A stretch of 64,000 nucleotides of DNA from an uncultured Prevotellaceae bacterium (GCA_902767775.1 CACXIP010000005.1:1-64000), one strand, 5' to 3'; shown: positions 37,302-45,735, counted from the first letter of the stretch. The notes: generated from the letters alone by a model not told the origin. Numbers and translations: made by a program.

Positions 37302-37357
37302 GCCGAGAGCAATCCAAAATCAAAAAAAATGATTTTTTGTTTTGTATTGCTCTCGGC
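37302..37357 (+). promoter_or_regulatory. Long dyad between the thioesterase gene and ilvC
   Basis: GCCGAGAGCAAT is followed 56 bases in total by its perfect complement ATTGCTCTCGGC; the interior is A-rich then T-rich and can extend the stem with few mismatches. It ends 6 bases before the -7 box of ilvC and covers the -33 region. It may serve both as terminator for the upstream genes and as control site for ilvC. Confidence 0.6.
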
Positions 37358-37363
37358 TTTCAC

Positions 37364-37371
37364 TACCTTTG
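37364..37371 (+). promoter_or_regulatory. -7 element of ilvC
   Basis: TACCTTTG matches TAnnTTTG, 45 bases before the ilvC start. It shows that ilvC can be transcribed separately from the preceding ilv genes. Confidence 0.7.
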
Positions 37372-37415
37372 CACTCAGTTTTTTAGAGATTACATTATTT
37401 TAATAACAAATAATT

Positions 37416-38459
37416 ATGGCTGAAATGAATTTCGGTGGCGTACTTGAGACAGTGGTCACCAGCAAAGAGTTCTCTTTGGAGAAAGCACGTGAGGTATTGA
37501 AGAATGAGACCATCGCCGTCATCGGCTATGGCATCCAGGGTCCGGGTCAGGCATGCAACCTGCGCGACAACGGTTTCAACGTCATCGTAGGACAGCGTGA
37601 GGGCAAGACCTATGAGAAGGCTGTCGCCGACGGATGGGTACCGGGCAAGACTCTCTTCTCCATTGAGGAGGCTGCCGAGAAAGGCACCATCGTATGTATG
37701 CTGCTCTCCGATGCCGGACAGATACAGGTATGGCCCCGCATCAAGCCCTATCTCACTCCGGGCAAGGCACTCTACTACTCACACGGATTCGCCATCAACT
37801 GGAACGACCGCACGGGTGTCGTACCGCCAGAGGATGTGGATGTCATCCTGGTTGCCCCAAAGGGTTCGGGTACATCACTCCGCACCATGTTCCTTGAGGG
37901 CCGCGGACTCAACTGCTCATATGCCGTCTATCAGGATGCCACTGGCAAGGCTGAGGAGCGCACCATCGCCTTCGGTATCGGTATTGGCGCCGGCTATCTC
38001 TTCAAGACTACTTTCGAGCGTGAGGCCACTTCCGACCTCACCGGTGAGCGTGGTTCGCTGATGGGTGCCATCGAGGGACTTCTCGAGGCACAGTATGAGG
38101 TGCTCCGCGAGCATGGACACTCACCCTCAGAGGCATTCAACGAGACCGTTGAGGAACTCACCCAAAGCCTTGGCCCGCTCTTCGGACAGAAAGGTATGGA
38201 CTGGATGTATGCCAACTGCTCCACCACCGCACAGCGTGGCGCACTCGACTGGGCACCGCGTTTCCGCGAGGCCATCAAACCCGTGATGGAGTGGCTCTAT
38301 CTCTCAGTGCAGACTGGCAAGGAGGCACAGATTTCCATCGATGCCAACTCGAAGGCAGACTACCGCGCCGGACTGGAGAAAGAACTCGAGGCAATGCGCA
38401 ACAAAGAAATGTGGCGCGCCGGTGAGACAGTACGCAAACTTCGCCCAGAGAACAACTAA
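37416..38459 (+). CDS. ilvC: Ketol-acid reductoisomerase
   Basis: A 347-residue NADPH-dependent enzyme that isomerises and reduces acetolactate, the step between acetolactate synthase and dihydroxy-acid dehydratase. The nucleotide site is VIGYGIQGPGQACNLRDNG near residue 36. The C-terminal helical domain carries the Mg2+ and substrate acids, seen in DLTGERGSLMGAIEGLLEAQYE and the EAFNETVEEL stretch. The size is that of class I enzymes. It has its own promoter and a strong terminator. Confidence 0.93.
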   Translation: MAEMNFGGVLETVVTSKEFSLEKAREVLKNETIAVIGYGIQGPGQACNLRDNGFNVIVGQREGKTYEKAVADGWVPGKTLFSIEEAAEKGTIVCMLLSDAGQIQVWPRIKPYLTPGKALYYSHGFAINWNDRTGVVPPEDVDVILVAPKGSGTSLRTMFLEGRGLNCSYAVYQDATGKAEERTIAFGIGIGAGYLFKTTFEREATSDLTGERGSLMGAIEGLLEAQYEVLREHGHSPSEAFNETVEELTQSLGPLFGQKGMDWMYANCSTTAQRGALDWAPRFREAIKPVMEWLYLSVQTGKEAQISIDANSKADYRAGLEKELEAMRNKEMWRAGETVRKLRPENN

Positions 38460-38467
38460 ACAATGAG

Positions 38468-38493
38468 GAGCCTCCAAGTGAGGCTCTTTTTTT
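38468..38493 (+). terminator. Terminator of ilvC
   Basis: The stem GAGCCTC/GAGGCTC with a 5-base loop is directly followed by seven T residues, a standard intrinsic terminator. Confidence 0.85.
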
Positions 38494-38526
38494 ATTGAAA
38501 AAGTTGGACGGTCACCCATTTTTGTT

Positions 38527-38534
38527 TAAATTTG
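38527..38534 (+). promoter_or_regulatory. -7 element abutting the miaA start codon
   Basis: TAAATTTG ends 4 bases before the GTG at 38539. The transcript start would fall on the start codon, so a leaderless mRNA is expected. Confidence 0.6.
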
Positions 38535-38538
38535 TGCC

Positions 38539-39465
38539 GTGATCACCATTCTCGGACCCACAGCATGTGGAAAAACACAACTCGCGGCGGCTCTCGCGGC
38601 AGACATCGGTGCTGAAATCATCAGTGCCGACAGTAGGCAGGTATACCGACGAATGGACATCGGTACAGGAAAGGACCTTGCCGACTATGTGGTGAATGGG
38701 AAACACATCCCCTACCACCTGGTCGACATCTGCGAGCCAGGAACACGATACAACCTGTTTGAGTATCAGCAAGACTTCCTTGATGCCTACCGCGACATCA
38801 CAGGCAGAGGAGTCACACCCATCCTCTGCGGAGGGACAGGACTCTACATCGAAGCAGTACTGGGAAGCTATCAGTTGTCGCCTGTTCCCCAGAACGATGC
38901 GCTCCGCGAACAATTGGCAGACAAGTCGCTTGACGAACTGACTGAGATACTGACCGACCTGAAGCAACGCAACCACTCCAACATGCACAACCGCTCGGAT
39001 GTGGACACAGCACAGCGCGCCATACGGGCGATAGAGATAGAGGAATACAATCTACGCACACCTGTGGCAGACCGGCCCTTCCCTGAAATCAACTCCCTTA
39101 TCATCGGAGTGAGCATCGAGCGTGAGGAGCGCCGGAAACGCATCACGGCAAGGTTGCGCCAGCGCCTCGACGAGGGCATGGTGGATGAGGTAAAGTCACT
39201 CCTCAGCAGCGGCATCAATGCCGACGACCTCATCTATTATGGACTGGAATACAAATATGTCACCGAATATGCCGTAGGACGCATCACCTACGAGGAGATG
39301 TTCCGCCAACTGGAGATTGCCATCCATCAGTTCGCCAAGCGGCAGATGACATGGTTCAGAGGAATGGAGCGACGGGGGTTCAACATACATTGGATAGATG
39401 CCATGCTCCCCCTCAGCGACAAAGTGGAAGCCATCAAACAATACTGCAAAGAAATACAGTCATGA
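38539..39465 (+). CDS. miaA: tRNA dimethylallyltransferase
   Basis: A 308-residue enzyme that prenylates A37 of tRNAs reading UNN codons. The P-loop is GPTACGKTQ (residues 6-14). ISADSRQVYRRMDIGTGK, typical of MiaA, follows, then GGTGLYIEAVL and the RDVDTA-like HNRSDVDTAQRAIRAIE segment. The start is GTG at 38539, giving MITILGPTACGK, a compact but complete N-terminus; no in-frame ATG lies nearby upstream. The -7 box directly in front predicts leaderless translation. It overlaps the next gene by 4 bases (ATGA). Confidence 0.9.
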   Translation: MITILGPTACGKTQLAAALAADIGAEIISADSRQVYRRMDIGTGKDLADYVVNGKHIPYHLVDICEPGTRYNLFEYQQDFLDAYRDITGRGVTPILCGGTGLYIEAVLGSYQLSPVPQNDALREQLADKSLDELTEILTDLKQRNHSNMHNRSDVDTAQRAIRAIEIEEYNLRTPVADRPFPEINSLIIGVSIEREERRKRITARLRQRLDEGMVDEVKSLLSSGINADDLIYYGLEYKYVTEYAVGRITYEEMFRQLEIAIHQFAKRQMTWFRGMERRGFNIHWIDAMLPLSDKVEAIKQYCKEIQS

Positions 39466-40394
39466 ATGCCAACGAATCCAAATGGGGCATCGTCTTCTGC
39501 CCGAAAAGCGGTGCCTTCCGTCCACACAAAAAGTGGGAGAAAGTAGAGAAATGCCTGCGTGAGCGGGGCATTGAGTACGACCATGTGCAGAGCGAGAACT
39601 CAGGGAGTGTAGACCGCTTGGTCAGGATGATGATCAACAACGGCTACAAGACATTGGTCATCGTGGGAGGAGACTCCGCGCTCAACGAGGCAGTCAACTG
39701 CCTGATGCAATTTCCCGCCGAGGTGCGCGACACGGTATCGCTTGGCGTCATCCCCAATGGACTGATGAACGACTTCGCCCATTTCTGGGGCATCGATGAG
39801 GATGATGTGGACGTCTGTGTGGATGTCATCTCACAACACAGGGTGAGGCGCATCGACCTCGGATGCATCCGTTATACCAACGAGAAGAAGGAAAAGTGCC
39901 ACCGCTATTTCTTCAACTGTCTCAGCATCGGTTTGGTGGCATCGGTCATCCGGCAGCGCAGACGGGCTTGCGCATCGTTTGGATGGCGCAAACTGTCGTT
40001 CATTCCTTCCTCGCTGCTGATGATTTTCCAACGGCTGGAGTATAAGATGAAACTGCGCATCGATACCGAGGTCATCGACAGAAAGGTGATGACCGTATGC
40101 ATCGGCAACTGCCAGGGCTATGGCTTCACACCATCGGCAGTGCCCTACAACGGACTGCTCGACGTGTCGGTGGTCTATCATCCAGAGGTCGTGCAACTCA
40201 TCGAGGGTCTCTACCTGCTCTACAGCGGCAAGATTCTCAACCACCGCAGTGTGCATCCCTTCCGCACACGTGAGGTGTGCGTGGAGAAGGCTGAGCGGGC
40301 CCTCGTCGGCATCGACGGTCGCGTGATGAACACACCCGTAGGTCCCTTCAAGGTGGGAGTGGAACAAGAGGTGGTGAATTTCATTATTCCTTAA
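39462..40394 (+). CDS. Diacylglycerol/sphingolipid kinase-like protein
   Basis: A 310-residue protein of the DAGK catalytic family. VIVGGDSALNEAVNCLM stands in place of the usual GGDGT, and LGVIPNGLMNDFAHFWGI corresponds to the NDFARxLGI motif. VCIGNCQGYGF and the GLLDVSVVY beta-sandwich motif follow. GGDSA instead of GGDGT is a notable change in the nucleotide-binding loop. Bacteroidetes homologues phosphorylate lipids such as diacylglycerol or dihydroceramide; which one here is unknown. The start at 39462 overlaps the miaA stop. A repeat array follows the stop. Confidence 0.78.
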   Translation: MNANESKWGIVFCPKSGAFRPHKKWEKVEKCLRERGIEYDHVQSENSGSVDRLVRMMINNGYKTLVIVGGDSALNEAVNCLMQFPAEVRDTVSLGVIPNGLMNDFAHFWGIDEDDVDVCVDVISQHRVRRIDLGCIRYTNEKKEKCHRYFFNCLSIGLVASVIRQRRRACASFGWRKLSFIPSSLLMIFQRLEYKMKLRIDTEVIDRKVMTVCIGNCQGYGFTPSAVPYNGLLDVSVVYHPEVVQLIEGLYLLYSGKILNHRSVHPFRTREVCVEKAERALVGIDGRVMNTPVGPFKVGVEQEVVNFIIP

Positions 40395-40399
40395 TTCTT

Positions 40400-40517
40400 T
40401 TGAGATTTGAGGTTTAAGCTTCGCTTGATTGTCGGCTGCACCTCGGCATTCTGAAAGCAAGCTTTCGACTGCACTCGGTTTGCACGACAATTGAGATTTG
40501 AGATTTGAGATTTTTCA
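40400..40517 (+). repeat. Stop-proximal GAGATTTG repeat split by a palindrome
   Basis: A copy of GAGATTTG begins 7 bases after the kinase gene's stop codon and is followed by a variant (GAGGTTTA). Further copies lie at 40492-40516. Between them is a 64-base palindromic element (40428-40491). The unit is the same as that in the array at 24421-24517. Confidence 0.65.
40428..40491. repeat. 64-base element with symmetric ends, REP/MITE-like
   Basis: ATTGTCG at the left end and CGACAAT at the right end are perfect complements. A second perfect complement, GAAAGC and GCTTTC, has exactly the same centre (40459.5). The interior between them is mostly unpaired. The element interrupts a GAGATTTG repeat array. 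Confidence 0.5.
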
Positions 40518-40646
40518 ACACCTCAATAATACCCGTTCTCCAGAGAAAAACGACTGATTAATTCTAAAAAAGGGGCGAATCTCATCATTTTGAGGTTGCA
40601 AATGAATTTTTGAGTACGAATATTTGCCGCTATGGGTAAAATTTGT

Positions 40647-40654
40647 TACCTTTG
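40647..40654 (+). promoter_or_regulatory. -7 element of the glycogen cluster
   Basis: TACCTTTG matches TAnnTTTG. A TTTG at 40623-40626 sits 20 bases upstream, matching the -33 element of Bacteroidetes promoters. The leader to the start at 40746 is about 85 bases. Confidence 0.7.
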
Positions 40655-40662
40655 AGGCAAAT

Positions 40663-40694
40663 TGCAGCAAGGCCCTCTTTGGGGGTGTGCTGCA
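40663..40694 (+). promoter_or_regulatory. Leader hairpin of the glycogen cluster
   Basis: TGCAGCA pairs with TGCTGCA, and a CCC/GGG pairing inside lengthens the stem. It begins within a few bases of the predicted 5' end of the mRNA and could protect or regulate the transcript. Confidence 0.5.
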
Positions 40695-40745
40695 GCAAAC
40701 ATTTTTTTTAAATCTGATACGTTTTAATACCTTAATAGAACAGCT

Positions 40746-42695
40746 ATGAGTTATCTACGATTAGAAAAAGCGCTGATGACGAACCTGCAGGAATCATTGC
40801 CCCGTGAGCTGTTGCGGACCAACCGCTCCGGTGCTTACTCTTGCTCCACCATTGTCGACTGCAACACGCGCAAGTATCACGGACTGCTCGTGGTCCCCAT
40901 CCCCGAACTGGATGATGAGAACCATGTGCTGCTGTCCTCACTCGACGTGACAGTCATACAGCATGGAGCTGAGTTCAACCTGGGGCTCCACAAATATCAG
41001 GGCAACAACTACAGTCCCAAGGGACACAAGTACATCCGTGAGTTCGACTGCGACAAGGTTCCCACCACACTCTACAGGGTGGGTGGTGTCTTGCTCAAGA
41101 AAGAAGTCGTTTTCCAGCATTATGAAGACCGTATCCTCATCCGTTATACGCTGGAGGATGCGCATTCCGAGACCACCTTGCGCTTCAGGCCGTTCCTCGC
41201 CTTCAGAAGCGTCAGGGCATTCACACATGAGAACTATACCGCAAGCCGTGACTACACTCCGGTCGACAACGGTATCAAGACCTGCATGTATGCCGGCTAT
41301 CCCGACCTCTACATGCAGTTCAGCAAGAAAAATGAGTTCATCTTCCAGCCCGACTGGTACAGGGGCATTGAGTACCCCAAAGAGCAGGAGCGCGGATACG
41401 CCTCCAATGAGGACCTCTATGTGCCGGGCTATTTCGAGATGAAGATCAAGAAAGGCGAGAGCATTGTCTTCTCTGGTTCTACCTCAAAAATCCGCACTTC
41501 AACACTGAAGAAACTCTTCCAGAGTGAGGTGGACGAGCGCAACCCACGCGACAATTTCTTCCACTGTCTCGTCAATGCCGCACATCAATTCCACAAGCGT
41601 CTGCCCAACGACGAACGCTACCTCCTCGCAGGTTACCCATGGTTTAAATGCCGTGCCCGCGACACGTTCATCTCCCTGCCGGGACTTACCCTTGGCATCG
41701 AGGAGCAGGACTACTTCGAACTGGTGATGAAGACCGCAGAGCGCGAACTGCGAGAGTTCATGGAGGGCAAGCCTTTCACCGGGCATATCTATGAGATGGA
41801 ACAGCCCGACGTGCCCCTCTGGGCGATATGGGCTGTACAACAATATGCCAAGGAGTGCGGACGCCCCAAATGCTACAAGATGTATGGCAAACTCATCAAC
41901 GACATCATCGATTACATCATCGGTGGCGGTCATCCCAACCTCTTCCTCGAGGAGAACGGACTCCTCCGTACGGAAGGTCGCGAGAAGGCTGTGACATGGA
42001 TGAACTCCACCGCTAACGGAAGGCCTGTCGTGCCCCGTACAGGCTATATCGTGGAGTTCAACGCACTGTGGTACAACGCCCTGCGCTTCGCGGCATCACT
42101 CGCCACGGAAAACGGACAGCAGGAAAGAGCTGACGACCTGATGAAGCGTGCCGAACTCTGCAAGGAATCGTTTGTCAACACCTTCCTCAATGAGTATGGC
42201 TATCTCTATGACTATGTTGATGGCAACATGATGGACTGGAGCGTGCGCCCCAACATGATTTTCCCGGTTGCATTCGACTACTCGCCACTGTCACAGGAAC
42301 AGAAGAAGAGCGTGCTCGACGTTTGCACACGCGAGTTGCTCACTCCCAAGGGACTGCGCTCACTCTCTCCGAAGAGCGGAGGCTACAACCCGATGTATGT
42401 CGGTCCGCAGACACAGCGCGACTACGCCTACCATCAGGGCACCGCATGGCCATGGCTCGGCGGTTTCTACATGGAGGCATGCCTCAAGCTGTACAAGCTC
42501 ACTCGACTGAGTTTCCTCGAGCGTCAGATGGTGGGATACGAGGAGGAGATGGATTACCACTGCCTCGGCACCATCAGCGAACTCTTCGACGGCAACCCGC
42601 CGTTCCTCGGAAGAGGCGCCATGTCGTTCGCCATGAACGTGGCGGAAATCCTGCGCGCACTCAACATGCTCGAATCATACAAATATAATAAATAA
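40746..42695 (+). CDS. Glycogen debranching enzyme (GH133-like)
   Basis: A 649-residue protein that hydrolyses alpha-1,6 branches of glycogen. The N-terminal beta domain (about 1-270) includes RTNRSGAYSCSTIVDCNTRKYHGLLV, the glycogen-debranching N-terminal signature. The C-terminal (alpha/alpha)6 domain has GYPWFKCRARDTFISLPGL near 298, GYIVEFNALWYNALRF near 433 and SPKSGGYNPMYVGPQTQRDYAYHQGTAWPW near 548. No signal peptide is present, so it acts on stored glycogen in the cytoplasm. It is the first of three co-directional genes. Confidence 0.9.
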   Translation: MSYLRLEKALMTNLQESLPRELLRTNRSGAYSCSTIVDCNTRKYHGLLVVPIPELDDENHVLLSSLDVTVIQHGAEFNLGLHKYQGNNYSPKGHKYIREFDCDKVPTTLYRVGGVLLKKEVVFQHYEDRILIRYTLEDAHSETTLRFRPFLAFRSVRAFTHENYTASRDYTPVDNGIKTCMYAGYPDLYMQFSKKNEFIFQPDWYRGIEYPKEQERGYASNEDLYVPGYFEMKIKKGESIVFSGSTSKIRTSTLKKLFQSEVDERNPRDNFFHCLVNAAHQFHKRLPNDERYLLAGYPWFKCRARDTFISLPGLTLGIEEQDYFELVMKTAERELREFMEGKPFTGHIYEMEQPDVPLWAIWAVQQYAKECGRPKCYKMYGKLINDIIDYIIGGGHPNLFLEENGLLRTEGREKAVTWMNSTANGRPVVPRTGYIVEFNALWYNALRFAASLATENGQQERADDLMKRAELCKESFVNTFLNEYGYLYDYVDGNMMDWSVRPNMIFPVAFDYSPLSQEQKKSVLDVCTRELLTPKGLRSLSPKSGGYNPMYVGPQTQRDYAYHQGTAWPWLGGFYMEACLKLYKLTRLSFLERQMVGYEEEMDYHCLGTISELFDGNPPFLGRGAMSFAMNVAEILRALNMLESYKYNK

Positions 42696-42709
42696 GGAGG
42701 AGACGATAT

Positions 42710-43975
42710 ATGAAAGTTTTAATGTTTGGATGGGAGTATCCTCCTCATGTGTTTGGTGGACTTGCCACCGCAAATTATGGCATCTCCGAGGGACTGCACG
42801 CACAGGGCGACATCGACATCACCCTCTGCCTGCCCAAACCCTTCGGCGATGAGGACACCTCAGCATGTAAAATCGTAGGCATGTGTGCCGTACCTATCGC
42901 CTACCGCGATGTGGACTACGACTATGTGAAGGGACGCATCGGCAACATCATGGACCCTGACTACTATTTCCGTCTCCGCGACCATATCTATGCCGACTTC
43001 AACTACATGCACGTCAACGACCTTGGATGCATGGAGTTCGCTGGGGGATATCCCAAGAACCTCCATGAGGAAATCAACAACTACTCCGTTATCGCAGGTG
43101 TTGTGGCCCGCACCGAGGAGTTTGACATCATACACGCTCACGACTGGCTCACCTATCCAGCAGGAATCCATGCCAAGAGTGTCAGTGGAAAACCACTGTG
43201 CATCCACGTGCATGCCACCGACTTCGACCGCAGCCGCGGAAAGGTGAACCCCACCGTCTACTCCATCGAGAAAGATGGTATGGACAATGCCGACTGCATC
43301 ATGTGTGTGTCGGAACTCACACGGCAGACTGTCATCAACCACTACCATCAGGACCCGCGCAAGTGCTTTACCGTACACAATGCCGTATATCCGCTCAAGC
43401 AGGAACTGCAGGATATTCCACGGCCCGACCATACAGGCAAGGATAAGGTGGTGACCTTCCTCGGACGCATCACCATGCAGAAGGGACCGGAGTATTTCGT
43501 CGAAGCTGCCACCATGGTGTTGCACCGCACACGCAACGTGCGCTTCTGTATGGCTGGTTCAGGCGACATGATGGATGCGATGATACAGCTCGCTGCAGAG
43601 CGGGGCATCGCCGACAGGTTCCACTTCCCGGGATTCATGCGCGGAAAACAAGTGTATGAGTGCCTCAAGGATTCCGATGTCTATGTCATGCCATCCGTGA
43701 GTGAGCCATTCGGCATCTCACCCCTCGAGGCCATGCAGTGCGGCACACCGTCCATCATCTCATGGCAGAGTGGCTGCGCCGAGATTCTGCACAACTGCAT
43801 CAAGGTCGATTACTGGGACATCCACGCACTCGCTGATGCCATCTACTCCATCTGCCACAACGACAGCCTCTTCCACTACCTCCAGGACGAGGGCAAGCGT
43901 GAGGTTGACCAGATTACCTGGGAGAAAGTGGGAGCATGGATCAAGGAATTGTATATCCGAACCCTTAATAAGTAA
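42710..43975 (+). CDS. Glycogen synthase-type GT4/GT5 glycosyltransferase
   Basis: A 421-residue GT-B transferase. The N-terminal half has MFGWEYPPHVFGGLATAN, a glycogen/starch-synthase-like glycine loop, and HAHDWLTYPAGI. The C-terminal half has VTFLGRITMQKGPEYFVEA and the nucleotide-sugar site MPSVSEPFGISPLEAMQCG with the conserved Glu pair. In Bacteroidetes this gene, between debranching enzyme and GH57, acts as the glycogen synthase. It follows the debranching gene by 14 bases across the ribosome-binding sequence AGGAGG. Confidence 0.87.
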   Translation: MKVLMFGWEYPPHVFGGLATANYGISEGLHAQGDIDITLCLPKPFGDEDTSACKIVGMCAVPIAYRDVDYDYVKGRIGNIMDPDYYFRLRDHIYADFNYMHVNDLGCMEFAGGYPKNLHEEINNYSVIAGVVARTEEFDIIHAHDWLTYPAGIHAKSVSGKPLCIHVHATDFDRSRGKVNPTVYSIEKDGMDNADCIMCVSELTRQTVINHYHQDPRKCFTVHNAVYPLKQELQDIPRPDHTGKDKVVTFLGRITMQKGPEYFVEAATMVLHRTRNVRFCMAGSGDMMDAMIQLAAERGIADRFHFPGFMRGKQVYECLKDSDVYVMPSVSEPFGISPLEAMQCGTPSIISWQSGCAEILHNCIKVDYWDIHALADAIYSICHNDSLFHYLQDEGKREVDQITWEKVGAWIKELYIRTLNK

Positions 43976-43993
43976 CTTTAAACACACGAGATA

Positions 43994-45409
43994 ATGAAAA
44001 CAATTTGCTTATATTTTGAGATTCATCAGATTGTCCATCTCAAACGCTACCGTTTCTTCGATATCGGTACCGACCATTACTACTATGATGACTATGAGAA
44101 CGAGCGCTCCATCACCGATATCGCCAACCGTTCTTATATGCCGGCGCTGAGTGCGCTCGAGGAAATGATTGCACAGCACGGCGACTACTTCAAAGTGGCG
44201 TTCTCGCTCTCCGGCACAGGCATCGAGCAACTTGAGTTCCATGCCCCGCAGGTGCTTGCCAAGCTGCAGAAACTTAATGAGACGGGATGCGTGGAATTCC
44301 TTGCAGAGCCCTATTCCCACGGTCTGGCTGCCCTCGCCAACGAGGCTTCGTTTGAGCGAGACGTGAAGAAACAGTGCGTCAAAATCAAGGAATATTTCGG
44401 CCAAGAACCGAAAGTGCTGCGCAACTCATCGCTCATCTACAGCGACGACATCGGCGGACAGGCTGCCGCCATGGGCTTCAAGGGCATGCTCACCGAGGGT
44501 GCCCGCCACGTGCTCGGATGGAAGTCACCGCACTATGTCTACAACTGCGCCATCGCTCCCAACCTGAAGTTGCTGCTCCGCGACGTAGTCCTGAGTGACG
44601 ACATCTCGCTGCGTTTCAGCAACAGCGACTGGGAGGGTTATCCACTGTTTGCCGACAACTATGTGAAACGCATCTCCGAATTCCCCGAGGAGGAGCAGGT
44701 CATCAACATCTTCATGGAACTTTCCGCACTGGGCATCGCACAGCCGCTGTCGTCAAACATCCTCGAATTCCTCAAGGCTATCCCCGCCTGTGCCAAGGAG
44801 AAGGGCATCACCTTCTCGACACCGACCGAGATCTGCATGAAGATGAAGAGCGTGGGCAACCTCGATGTGCCCGACACCCTCTCCTGGGTGGACGAGGAGC
44901 GCGACGTGAGCTGCTGGTTGGGCAACCCGATGCAGCGTGAGGCATTCAACAAGCTCTACAGCATCGCCGACCGCCTGCGCATCGCCGACGACCCGCGCCT
45001 GCTGCAGGACTGGGACTATCTCCAGGCTTCCAACAACTTCCGCTTCATGACCACCAAGCCATCGAATGTGGGACTCGACCGAGGCATCTACACCACACCG
45101 TTTGATGCGTTCACCAACTATATGAACATCCTTGGCGACTTCATCAACCGTGTCAATGCGCTCTATCCTGATACCATCGAGAACGATGAGTTGGATGCCC
45201 TCCTCACCACCATCAAGAACCAAGGCGAGGAGATTGAGAAAAAGGGCAAGGAAATCACCCGTCTGCAGGCAAAGATTGATAAGATGCAGAAAGAGGAGGA
45301 CAAGCTGAAAGCCAAACTCGAGAAGGCTACCGGTGAGGCTCCTGCCAAGAAACCTAAGGCAGCAGCACCTAAGAAGCCCAAGGCTCCCGCAAAGAAAAAA
45401 GAGGAATAA
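43994..45409 (+). CDS. GH57 alpha-amylase-type enzyme with lysine-rich tail
   Basis: A 471-residue GH57 protein that would cut or rearrange alpha-glucans. It begins KTICLYFEIHQIVHLKRYRF; the GH57 domain continues with FSLSGTGIEQLE, GCVEFLAEPYSHGLAAL and VLRNSSLIYSDDI. From about residue 412 the domain gives way to a charged coiled coil (EEIEKKGKEITRLQAKIDKM) and a histone-H1-like Lys/Ala/Pro end (PAKKPKAAAPKKPKAP). The tail is not part of the enzyme fold; it may bind glycogen, nucleic acid or ribosomes. It is the last gene of the glycogen cluster, before a strong terminator. Confidence 0.86.
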   Translation: MKTICLYFEIHQIVHLKRYRFFDIGTDHYYYDDYENERSITDIANRSYMPALSALEEMIAQHGDYFKVAFSLSGTGIEQLEFHAPQVLAKLQKLNETGCVEFLAEPYSHGLAALANEASFERDVKKQCVKIKEYFGQEPKVLRNSSLIYSDDIGGQAAAMGFKGMLTEGARHVLGWKSPHYVYNCAIAPNLKLLLRDVVLSDDISLRFSNSDWEGYPLFADNYVKRISEFPEEEQVINIFMELSALGIAQPLSSNILEFLKAIPACAKEKGITFSTPTEICMKMKSVGNLDVPDTLSWVDEERDVSCWLGNPMQREAFNKLYSIADRLRIADDPRLLQDWDYLQASNNFRFMTTKPSNVGLDRGIYTTPFDAFTNYMNILGDFINRVNALYPDTIENDELDALLTTIKNQGEEIEKKGKEITRLQAKIDKMQKEEDKLKAKLEKATGEAPAKKPKAAAPKKPKAPAKKKEE

Positions 45410-45425
45410 ACCTTTCTAAACTAAT

Positions 45426-45461
45426 AGAGAGACGGATGCAAAATCCGTCTCTCTGTTTTTT
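45426..45461 (+). terminator. Terminator of the glycogen cluster
   Basis: AGAGAGACGGAT and ATCCGTCTCTCT form a perfect 12-base-pair stem with a 5-base loop, followed by GTTTTTT. The T-run is also the start of the 24-base direct repeat. Confidence 0.85.
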
Positions 45462-45480
45462 ACACGTTTCCATTCACCGT
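45457..45480 (+). repeat. 24-base direct repeat, left copy
   Basis: Five T then ACACGTTTCCATTCACCGT. An identical copy lies at 49191-49214. The pair bounds a 3.7 kb segment holding one gene and insertion-sequence debris. Confidence 0.85.
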
Positions 45481-45735
45481 CCTGACTTGAGGCAAAAGTT
45501 CCATTTCCATTCTGGGTTTGCAGTATGTTCCTATCATGTGGTGGTATAGCCATGTAGGATTCAACAGACCTTTTTGTATGGTCTTTCTTATTTGCGGTGC
45601 TGATTTTGGTTGTATGTGTGGTTTTTCATCATGTCGTGGAGAAGAAGGCTAAATGGCTGTTGGGCAACAAATAGCGTGAGATAAAAAATGTTCTTTTTCC
45701 TTGACGGTTTTTTGGGAACATTCAGAAAAATTGAT
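45481..45735 (+). other. Gene-free stretch, nothing definite seen
   Basis: About 255 bases between the left direct repeat and the promoter of the next gene. No convincing gene, RNA or repeat is visible on either strand. Confidence 0.5.

Larger units (their letters stand above)
40395..40745 (+). other. 351-base gene-free region upstream of glycogen genes
   Basis: Besides the repeat array and palindrome in its left part, the right part holds the glycogen promoter and a leader hairpin. The stretch 40518-40620 is A/T-rich; I see nothing definite in it. Confidence 0.6.

Noticed and set aside
45481-45735. Possible small gene or RNA in the gap
   Set aside because: No start with ribosome-binding site, no family-like peptide, and no convincing structure on either strand.
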